This document shows, piece by piece, positions 1 to 5,150 of a DNA stretch of 6,527 bases. Under the pieces are notes generated by a model. That model did no database searches, had not been told where the DNA came from, and saw only the letters and a program-made list of their open reading frames with translations. Position numbers and translations under genes: made by a program. How positions within the stretch are numbered: the first letter of the stretch is position 1; each line of letters starts with the position of its first letter. The stretch is from positions 1-6,527 of the forward strand of contig CACZNR010000094.1 in NCBI GenBank assembly GCA_902782475.1, read 5' to 3'. The stretch is from an uncultured Eubacteriales bacterium (GTDB taxonomy: Bacteria > Bacillota > Clostridia > Christensenellales > Christensenellaceae).

Positions 1-14
1 GCGAGAGCTTTTAT

Positions 15-43
15 ATATTACCAAACCACTTTTTTAGTGTCAA
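15..43 (-). promoter_or_regulatory. Strong sigma-A-type promoter reading out of the left edge
   Basis: On the minus strand a perfect -35 TTGACA (38-43) is followed after exactly 17 nt by TAATAT (15-20), one base from the -10 consensus. The predicted transcription start is near position 8, so almost none of the transcript lies in this window and its product cannot be identified. The purR terminator at 178-203 lies upstream and separates the two transcription units. The near-consensus boxes and the A-tracts at 47-64 suggest a highly expressed unit, possibly a stable RNA operon, but a protein gene is equally possible from this sequence alone. Confidence 0.7.
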
Positions 44-64
44 CACTTTTTTTCACTTTTTTTT
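44..64 (-). promoter_or_regulatory. A-tract element upstream of the left-edge promoter (possible UP element)
   Basis: On the plus strand, CAC followed by seven T (44-53) is directly repeated as CAC followed by eight T (54-64), a 10-bp period close to one helical turn. A third copy, CAC plus six T (27-35), sits in the promoter spacer. Read on the minus strand the two upstream A-tracts fall at roughly -40 to -57 relative to the predicted start. That is where UP elements contact the alpha subunit of RNA polymerase. The phased tracts could also bend the DNA. The role is inferred from position and composition only. Confidence 0.45.
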
Positions 65-177
65 AAACTCGTATCTTTTCTTTTCTCTGTGCTCCGTTCA
101 CCTCACCCCTTACGTACATTTTCATCCTTTCCTCACCTTTTCGTTTCGGTTTTCATAGGCTTTTATACTACCCATAT

Positions 178-203
178 AAAGAAAAAGACTGCAAGTGCAG
201 TCT
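178..203 (-). terminator. Intrinsic terminator after purR
   Basis: Arms AGACTGC (186-192) and GCAGTCT (197-203) pair perfectly around a 4-nt loop (193-196). Reading leftward, the stem is followed by an interrupted T run (TTTT, C, TTT; 178-185). It lies 37 nt beyond the purR stop codon, so it fits termination of the purR transcript. Reading rightward it is followed by GTTCC rather than a T run, so it is probably directional. Confidence 0.8.
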
Positions 204-240
204 GTTCCATACTTTCATTGATAAAAATCTCTAAAAAAAC

Positions 241-1053
241 TCAGAAATTTGGTTTTATGGAAATGGTCTGTGTCTCCTCTTCTATCTTTTCAAGGGTGAA
301 CAGTGATTTATAATTCTCTATCCTCTTTCTTTCAGGTTCTTTTGTTGCTATGGCACATCCACATCCGAATACTGTGATCTGGAACTCCTTCATCATCTCA
401 AATATGGCTCTCACAGTTCCACCACCTGCGATAAAGTCATCGATGATTATGGTCTTCTGACCTTCACTTACACTTCTTTTCGAAAGAGACATGGTCTGGA
501 TCCTTCTTGAGGTTCCTGAAACATAGTTGATGGTGACAACAGAACCTTCTGTTACCTTGCTTTCTCTTCTTGCAACTACAAGAGGCTTGTCAAACAGCTT
601 CGCAACTCCCATTGCAAGAGGAATACCCTTTGCTTCCGCAGTTATTATGAAGTCAGGATTGGTCTTGCTGAAATTGGACCAGAGAGCCTTTGACATCTTG
701 TCCACATAATATGGATTATAGAAGATATCTGCTGTATATATGAATCCTCCTGGAAGTATCCTGTTTGGATTCGAAAGCTTCCTTGTGAGCTCTGCTGCAA
801 GTGTATCATAGTCATCTGCATTGTTTATAGGAAGATATCTCACTCCGCCGCCGGCTCCCATAAGTACTTCCAATTCACCTTTTCCGTACTTCTTAAGTGA
901 CTCCTTGATGATGGCAATATCCTCGCTCAATGTGGATTTAGCAGAACCAAACAGTTCTGAAAAATATGACAATGAATACAGGTGATTCGGATTGCTCGTA
1001 AGTATAGTAGTTATAATCGTCAGTCTTTCTTTTCTTGTAGCAACTTCATACAT
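241..1053 (-). CDS. purR: Pur operon repressor PurR (Bacillus type)
   Basis: This is a cytoplasmic transcription regulator of purine synthesis and transport genes. It binds PurBox DNA, and PRPP lowers its DNA affinity in the B. subtilis protein. Residues about 8-74 form the winged-helix DNA-binding domain, with the helix-turn-helix around residues 25-52 including SAKSTLSED. Residues about 75-270 form a type I phosphoribosyltransferase-like domain. The PRPP-binding loop is IIIDDFIAGGGT (202-213), and other family hallmarks are ILPGG (99-103), AKGIPLA (141-147), KVTEGS (166-171) and NYVSG (176-180). The length of 270 aa is close to the B. subtilis protein, and the N-terminus aligns well by recall, which supports the ATG at 1053. 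No good Shine-Dalgarno is visible; only GAGAC directly precedes the start. The gene is monocistronic here, divergent from murC, and probably autoregulated through the PurBox-like pair in its leader. It is a regulator, not a catalytic phosphoribosyltransferase. Confidence 0.95.
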   Translation of the reverse strand: MYEVATRKERLTIITTILTSNPNHLYSLSYFSELFGSAKSTLSEDIAIIKESLKKYGKGELEVLMGAGGGVRYLPINNADDYDTLAAELTRKLSNPNRILPGGFIYTADIFYNPYYVDKMSKALWSNFSKTNPDFIITAEAKGIPLAMGVAKLFDKPLVVARRESKVTEGSVVTINYVSGTSRRIQTMSLSKRSVSEGQKTIIIDDFIAGGGTVRAIFEMMKEFQITVFGCGCAIATKEPERKRIENYKSLFTLEKIEEETQTISIKPNF

Positions 1054-1061
1054 GTCTCAAA

Positions 1062-1105
1062 AACCCCGAACATAATCATAATTTAAAGGTAAGTAATTCG
1101 TATTT
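1062..1105. promoter_or_regulatory. Candidate PurR operator (inverted PurBox pair)
   Basis: The B. subtilis PurBox consensus is AWWWCCGAACWWT, usually present as two inverted copies. Positions 1062-1074 read AACCCCGAACATA and match at 10 of 13 positions, including the whole CCGAAC core. An inverted half with TTCG at 1097-1100 (1093-1105) also matches at 10 of 13. The CGAA and TTCG cores are 26 nt apart, against about 24-25 expected from the known 16-17 nt box spacing. The pair covers the predicted purR -10 box and transcription start, which fits autorepression. The weaker second box and the slightly wide spacing keep this tentative. Confidence 0.4.
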
Positions 1106-1131
1106 TATCATAAAAACAATGTATATAACAA
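1102..1131 (-). promoter_or_regulatory. Putative purR promoter
   Basis: The minus strand shows TTGTTA (1126-1131), 18 nt, then TAAAAT (1102-1107). Transcription would start near 1095, giving a leader of about 42 nt before the purR ATG. Both boxes are imperfect and the region is very AT-rich, so the exact placement is uncertain. It is the best pair I see on this strand between the two divergent genes. Confidence 0.45.
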
Positions 1132-1144
1132 GGTCTTTGTGCAA

Positions 1145-1173
1145 TTGAACATGAATATAAAAATGGATATAAT
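1145..1173 (+). promoter_or_regulatory. murC promoter
   Basis: TTGAAC (1145-1150) is followed after 17 nt by a perfect TATAAT (1168-1173). The predicted transcription start is near 1180, leaving a short leader of about 25 nt that contains the Shine-Dalgarno TGAGGT (1193-1198), 6 nt before the murC ATG. The candidate PurBox pair lies about 75-120 bp upstream of this start, so it does not overlap the murC core promoter. Confidence 0.7.
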
Positions 1174-1204
1174 TGTTATATGTAATTTTTAATGAGGTAC
1201 TAAG

Positions 1205-2584
1205 ATGAACGTAGATTTCAGAGACTATAAAGACGGGCTTATCTATATTATAGGTATCGGTGGCTGTTCCACCAGCGGTCTTGCACAGATCCTCGACAAT
1301 ATGGGATACAAAGTTGCCGGATCTGATCAGAAAGAATCACAGTTTACAGATGTCCTTAAAAAGAAGGGCATAAAAGTATACATCGGACATGACGCAGAGA
1401 ACATAAAGGGTGCTTCACTCGTTGCATATTCAGCAGCTATCAAGCCTACCAATGTTGAGTTCGCATATGCAAAGGAACACAACATCCCTATGCTTGAAAG
1501 AAGTGAACTTCTTGGTCAGATCAGCCATGATTACAAAACATCCATATGCGTATCAGGATGTCACGGCAAAACTACCATCACATCCATGCTCGCACTCATA
1601 ACCAAGGATACACACCTTGACCCAACAGTACACGTAGGAGGTATGGTGGACTTCCTTTCCGGCGGTGTCAGAGTCGGCAATTCAGACCTGTTTATAACTG
1701 AAGCGTGCGAATATGTCAGAAGTTTCATGACTCTTCATCCTTCACACATAATCATCAACAACATCGATGACGACCACCTTGATTACTACAGGGATCTGGA
1801 TGAGATCAAACAGACCTTCGTGGATTTCACTGAACTGATGGATGAAAGCGGTATCGTATTTGCAAATGCAGATGACGCAAATACCGTAGAGATATTCCCT
1901 AAGATCACACACGGGATCATCACCTATTCAGTAAACGGAAACGGTGATTACTATGTGAAGGATATAGAATATGATGGCATAGGAAATCCTGAATTTGATG
2001 TGTACAGAAAAGGTGAAAAACTTGGTCACATCAAGCTCAATGTACCCGGAAGACACAATGTTGAGAATGCACTTGCCTGTGCTGCTCTCTGTCATGAGGT
2101 GTTCGGTCTCGACATGGATCATATCAACGATTCCCTTGGCCATTATCATCTTGCAGGCAGAAGGTTCGAGCTTGTGGGAGAAAAGGACGGAGTCAAGATC
2201 TTCCACGACTATGCACATCATCCGACCGAGATAAAGGCATGCCTTGCTGCTGCAAAGAGATATCCTCACAAGAAGCTGTTCGTACTTTTCCAGTGCAATT
2301 CATTCACAAGAGCAAAGACTCTCAAGGACAAGTACGCACTTGCATTCGAGGATGCTGACGTAGTTATGATGCCTGATATCTACCCGGGAAGAGATATAGA
2401 TAAGGGTGAGATCCATGCTACCGATGTTGTAAAGGCCATTGATGCTCATTCACACAACTGTCTCTATCTCCCAACATTCCAGGATATCAAGGAATATCTT
2501 GAAAAGAACTGGCAACCTGGTGACATGGTCGTTACACTGGGATCCGGAGACGTCAACAAACAGCAGTTGATACTGCTCAAATAA
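1205..2584 (+). CDS. murC: UDP-N-acetylmuramate--L-alanine ligase MurC
   Basis: This cytoplasmic ATP-dependent ligase adds L-alanine to UDP-N-acetylmuramic acid, the first step of peptidoglycan stem-peptide synthesis. Three Mur ligase domains are visible. The N-terminal Rossmann-like UDP-binding domain has GIGGCSTSGLA (17-27) and GSD (39-41). The central ATPase domain has the P-loop GCHGKTT (118-124), TEACEY (165-170), NIDDDHLDYY (186-195) and PGRHNVENALA (281-291). The C-terminal domain has AGRRFE (317-322), DYAHHPTE (335-342) and TLGSGD (444-449). The 459-aa length is normal for the family. The ATG at 1205 is supported by TGAGGT 6 nt upstream and by the usual short lead to the glycine motif. 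Two segments differ from the proteobacterial form: EACEY where EADES is common, and QCNSFTRAK (363-371) where a QPHxYTR-type motif is common. I believe such variants occur in Clostridia, but that is recall. Transcription ends at the hairpin 13 nt downstream of the stop. Confidence 0.95.
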   Translation: MNVDFRDYKDGLIYIIGIGGCSTSGLAQILDNMGYKVAGSDQKESQFTDVLKKKGIKVYIGHDAENIKGASLVAYSAAIKPTNVEFAYAKEHNIPMLERSELLGQISHDYKTSICVSGCHGKTTITSMLALITKDTHLDPTVHVGGMVDFLSGGVRVGNSDLFITEACEYVRSFMTLHPSHIIINNIDDDHLDYYRDLDEIKQTFVDFTELMDESGIVFANADDANTVEIFPKITHGIITYSVNGNGDYYVKDIEYDGIGNPEFDVYRKGEKLGHIKLNVPGRHNVENALACAALCHEVFGLDMDHINDSLGHYHLAGRRFELVGEKDGVKIFHDYAHHPTEIKACLAAAKRYPHKKLFVLFQCNSFTRAKTLKDKYALAFEDADVVMMPDIYPGRDIDKGEIHATDVVKAIDAHSHNCLYLPTFQDIKEYLEKNWQPGDMVVTLGSGDVNKQQLILLK

Positions 2585-2597
2585 ACACGATAAGCTG

Positions 2598-2629
2598 AAA
2601 ACAGCACTACAAAACCGTAGTGCTGTTTT
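2598..2629. terminator. Bidirectional intrinsic terminator between convergent murC and the secA operon
   Basis: The arms AAAACAGCACTAC (2598-2610) and GTAGTGCTGTTTT (2617-2629) pair perfectly over 13 bp around a 6-nt loop. The A-rich and T-rich stem ends supply a T tract in both directions. It starts 13 nt after the murC stop. On the minus strand its first arm overlaps the TAA stop (2628-2630) of the pseudouridine synthase gene, so the same hairpin can end both transcription units. Confidence 0.92.
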
Positions 2630-3551
2630 ATATGCTGTTCTTTTTTCTCAGTTTATCCAGTATCATACTGAAGTCTTCAGGCAAAGGCGCTTCAAATATC
2701 ATCTTTTCCCCAGTCTTCGGATGAACGAATTCTATCCTTTTTGCATGCAGCAGCTGTCCGCTGGTACTGAACGGTGCCTTTCTTCTTGTATATACCTCAT
2801 CACCTACGATAGGATGACCCATGTCAGCAAAGTGCACTCTTATCTGATGAGTCCTTCCCGTTTTGAGATCCATCTCACACAGAGTGTAGTCACCAAATCT
2901 TTCCAGCACCCTGTATTCAGTTACTGCTTCTCTTCCTCCTTGCACTACAGCCATCTTCTTGCGGTCCTTTGGATTTCGACCGATCGGCTTTGATATGATC
3001 CCGCTGTCCGTTTTGATATTGTCAAAGCAGAGCCCCTCATAAGTCCTTCTTGCCGCCTTATCCTGTATCTGCTTCTGAAGGTCCTGATGAGCCTCGTTGG
3101 TCTTGGCGACCAGTATGAGACCTGTAGTGAGCTTATCTAGCCTGTGAACTATACCTGGTCTCAATGGATCATCATTCAGATCCGAAAGCCTTACTCCCTT
3201 CCCCATAAGGGCATTTACAAGCGTTCCGCTCATATTGCCCGGTGCAGGATGTGTGACAAGGCCTCTCTGTTTGTTTATCACAAGAAGCTGGTCATCTTCA
3301 TAAACTATATCTAGAGGTATGTCTTCCCCCTTAAGTTCACTGCCGTCAGTATTTTCCTCAGCACTAAATATGATCTCGTCACCGGATCTGGGGATATATG
3401 AAGGGACCGTGCCTGCTCCGTTTACAGTTATATATCCTGCCCCGATGGCATTTTTGACAGCACTTCTCGATGAAAAATATGGATAGTCAAGCAAAAGGAT
3501 GTCTATCCTTTTTCTTTCCTGATTGTCATCAACCGTTATCCTGTGTTCCAT
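2628..3551 (-). CDS. RluA/RluD-family RNA pseudouridine synthase
   Basis: This protein isomerises specific uridines to pseudouridine in structured RNA; the closest functional models are RluD (23S rRNA) and B. subtilis YlyB, whose gene also follows lspA. The target here cannot be read from sequence. Residues about 13-65 form an S4 RNA-binding domain (RIDILL, SRSAVKNAI, GYITVNG). The catalytic domain follows, with VINKQRGLVTHPAPG (91-105), RPGIVHRLDKLTTG (131-144) carrying the catalytic Asp139, and KTGRTHQIRVH (230-240). Length is 307 aa, typical of S4-containing members. One motif position is odd: the common HRLDKDT is HRLDKLT here, though the catalytic Asp is intact. The ATG at 3551 has AGAAGGA 5 nt upstream and lies inside the end of lspA, giving a 23-nt overlap. 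It is the last gene of the operon. Confidence 0.92.
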   Translation of the reverse strand: MEHRITVDDNQERKRIDILLLDYPYFSSRSAVKNAIGAGYITVNGAGTVPSYIPRSGDEIIFSAEENTDGSELKGEDIPLDIVYEDDQLLVINKQRGLVTHPAPGNMSGTLVNALMGKGVRLSDLNDDPLRPGIVHRLDKLTTGLILVAKTNEAHQDLQKQIQDKAARRTYEGLCFDNIKTDSGIISKPIGRNPKDRKKMAVVQGGREAVTEYRVLERFGDYTLCEMDLKTGRTHQIRVHFADMGHPIVGDEVYTRRKAPFSTSGQLLHAKRIEFVHPKTGEKMIFEAPLPEDFSMILDKLRKKNSI

Positions 3552-4017
3552 CTTTATCCTTCTTCTTTACGATATCATCAGTTTCGGTGAATATAACTGC
3601 CATCACCAGGAGGATAGTACCCATTGTGATGAATATGTCCGCAATATTGAATATGGCAAAATTAACGAATTTGAATTCTATGAAATCAACCACTGCCCCA
3701 TACACGAATCTGTCAATGCAGTTCCCTACTGCTCCGGAGATTATCATGGAAAGAGAGAACCTCGTGAGACTTGAGTATTTCTTCCAGTAGAACACAAGGA
3801 TAGCTATGAGCACAAGGCTCATGACTGCAGAAAAGATGCTGAGCAGAAAAGTGTTATCGGAAAAGATACCAAAAGCCGCACCCGTGTTTTCTGCATAGGT
3901 GAAATCCAGTACCCCTTCGATAACAGGAGTGGATCTCCCTACAAAATTAGCGGAGATCCACATCTTTGATAGTCTGTCCAGTACTAATCCAAGTACGAAT
4001 ATGATCGTTTCTGTCAT
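3529..4017 (-). CDS. lspA: Lipoprotein signal peptidase (signal peptidase II)
   Basis: This integral membrane aspartyl protease removes signal peptides from diacylglyceryl-modified prolipoproteins after SecA-dependent export. Four hydrophobic segments fit the family topology: residues about 3-20, 54-77, 84-104 and 125-145. Conserved elements are DRLSK with Asp14, ENTGAAFG (43-50), GAVGNCIDR with Asn99 and catalytic Asp102, VVDF (109-112) and FNIAD with catalytic Asp127. The length of 162 aa is normal. The C-terminus is a charged hydrophilic tail (KKKDKDG), part of which is encoded in the overlap with the next gene. The ATG at 4017 lies 6 nt after the prfB stop, and I see no clear Shine-Dalgarno, so translation may depend on ribosomes finishing prfB. 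DRLSK in place of the common DQLTK is a substitution I believe is tolerated in the family. Confidence 0.95.
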   Translation of the reverse strand: MTETIIFVLGLVLDRLSKMWISANFVGRSTPVIEGVLDFTYAENTGAAFGIFSDNTFLLSIFSAVMSLVLIAILVFYWKKYSSLTRFSLSMIISGAVGNCIDRFVYGAVVDFIEFKFVNFAIFNIADIFITMGTILLVMAVIFTETDDIVKKKDKDGTQDNG

Positions 4018-4023
4018 GTGGTC

Positions 4024-5122
4024 TTATGATTTGATCAGATATGCATTGATGAACATATCTATGTCGCCGTCCATTACGGCATTGATATTACCTGTTTCCT
4101 CGTTGGTCCTGTGATCCTTGACCATCGTATATGGGTGGAAAACATATGACCTTATCTGGCTTCCCCACTCGATCTTCTTGAGTTCTCCCTTGAGATCATT
4201 GAGCTGAGCAAGCTTCTCCCGCTCCTTGAGTTCTGCCAGTTTTGACTTAAGCATCATGGTAGCCTGTTCACGGTTCTGTATCTGAGACCTTTCATTCTGG
4301 CACTGCACTACTATTCCGGTAGGGATATGTGTCATCCTTACTGCAGAGTCAGTTTTGTTGACATGCTGACCACCGGCACCGGACGAACGGTATGTATCTA
4401 TCCTTACTTCATCCCAGTTGATCTCGATGCTGTCATCATCCTCCAGTTCAGGTGTAACATCACATGAAGCAAATGATGTATGACGCCTTGCATTTGCATC
4501 AAAAGGAGATATCCTTACGAGCCTGTGGATGCCCTTTTCGCTTCTGAGATATCCATAGGCGTTAAGTCCTTCGATAAGCATGGTAACGCTCTTAATGCCG
4601 GCTTCATCACCTTCCTGAAGGTCGAGTACCTTGACCCCGAACTTCCTTCTTTCTGCCCACCTTGTATACATCCTGTACAGCATGGATGTCCAGTCCTGTG
4701 ACTCTGTTCCGCCTGCTCCGGAATGAAGAGTAAGTATTGCGTTATTCTTGTCATACTCACCGTTAAGCAGTGCTGAGAGCCTGTAATCCGAGATCTCCTT
4801 GTTGAGTTCCCTGCCGGTGGTCTCGATCTCTTCATCGAGGCTGTCATCATCTTCTTCCTCAGCCAGCATCAAAAGAGTCTCAAAGTCTTCCAGCTTTGAG
4901 TTCAGTTCCTTGCTTTTATTTATGGTAATCTCCAGAGGTCTTATCTGTCTGTTTACCTTGTTAGCATTCTCCACATCGTCCCAAAATCCCGGGACTTCCA
5001 TCTTCTTTCTGAGTCCTTCGAGCTCTACTTCCATTGAAGCGAGGTCAAAGTGACTCACCTGCCTCTTTCAGCATAGTCTTCATCTCTTGCAACATCTGTT
5101 TGTATGTATCAAGTTGAATCAT
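4024..5122 (-). CDS. prfB: Peptide chain release factor 2 (programmed +1 frameshift)
   Basis: RF2 recognises UGA and UAA stop codons and triggers hydrolysis of peptidyl-tRNA on the ribosome. Translation starts at the ATG at 5122, preceded by AGAGGTGAT (5128-5136). Codons 1-25 encode a short N-terminal segment ending in CTT (5048-5050), and codon 26 is an in-frame TGA (5045-5047). A +1 shift continues with GAC and reads through to the TAA at 4024. The product is 365 aa, the same length as E. coli RF2. In that numbering the stop-recognition tripeptide SPF is at 205-207 and the catalytic GGQ at 250-252, exactly the E. coli positions. Also visible are the domain 2 motif GAGGTESQDW and the segment GAGGQHVNK. 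Two bases are skipped by no open frame, so a plain ORF call gives a 344-aa product from a GTG at 5058, which would lack the N-terminal helix. The start is 28 nt after secA. Confidence 0.96.
5044..5060 (-). promoter_or_regulatory. RF2 programmed frameshift site
   Basis: On the minus strand the site reads AGGTGAG (5054-5060), TCA (5051-5053), CTT (5048-5050), TGA (5045-5047), C (5044). The layout matches the E. coli prfB site: an internal Shine-Dalgarno-like element, 3 nt, a slippery CUU codon, then UGA followed by C, a poor termination context. When RF2 is scarce the ribosome pauses at UGA and slips forward by one base, so RF2 regulates its own synthesis. The mechanism is established for the family; the sequence match here is direct. 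Confidence 0.95.
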
Positions 5123-5150
5123 GCTGTATCACCTCTTTCTGTATTTTATT

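Noticed and set aside
27..64. Three CACTTTTTT-type copies as a CRISPR-like or satellite repeat
   Set aside because: Units are about 10 bp with uneven spacing (17 and 10 bp) and no spacers; they fit A-tracts around a promoter.
63..125. A 20-codon minus-strand reading frame (MKMYVRGEV...) with AGGAAAGG just upstream
   Set aside because: Very short, no recognisable peptide type, no promoter of its own between the purR terminator and the left-edge promoter, and the purine-rich strand makes chance Shine-Dalgarno matches likely.
89..313. A 74-codon plus-strand open frame in the left intergenic region
   Set aside because: It runs through the purR terminator and into purR antisense, has low-complexity Ser/Phe/Pro composition from a pyrimidine-rich strand, and has no ribosome binding site.
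202..1053. purR product as a purine phosphoribosyltransferase enzyme
   Set aside because: The N-terminal winged helix and overall likeness to B. subtilis PurR mark it as the regulator; the PRPP loop is retained for sensing.
1928..2269. A 113-codon antisense open frame inside murC
   Set aside because: It is fully antisense to a conserved murC region, with no homology I recognise and no regulatory signals.
4515..4850. A 111-codon minus-strand open frame inside prfB
   Set aside because: It is an alternate frame of a conserved gene, with unusual composition (rich in Arg, Ser and Thr) and no ribosome binding site assigned.
5045..5047. In-frame TGA in prfB as a pseudogene or selenocysteine codon
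   Set aside because: The CTT TGA C context with an internal Shine-Dalgarno-like element is the classic RF2 autoregulatory frameshift, and the following frame, not the same frame, continues the protein.
5058..5058. GTG start for a 344-aa RF2
   Set aside because: It would omit the conserved N-terminal segment; the upstream ATG with a strong ribosome binding site and a canonical frameshift signal explains the gene fully.
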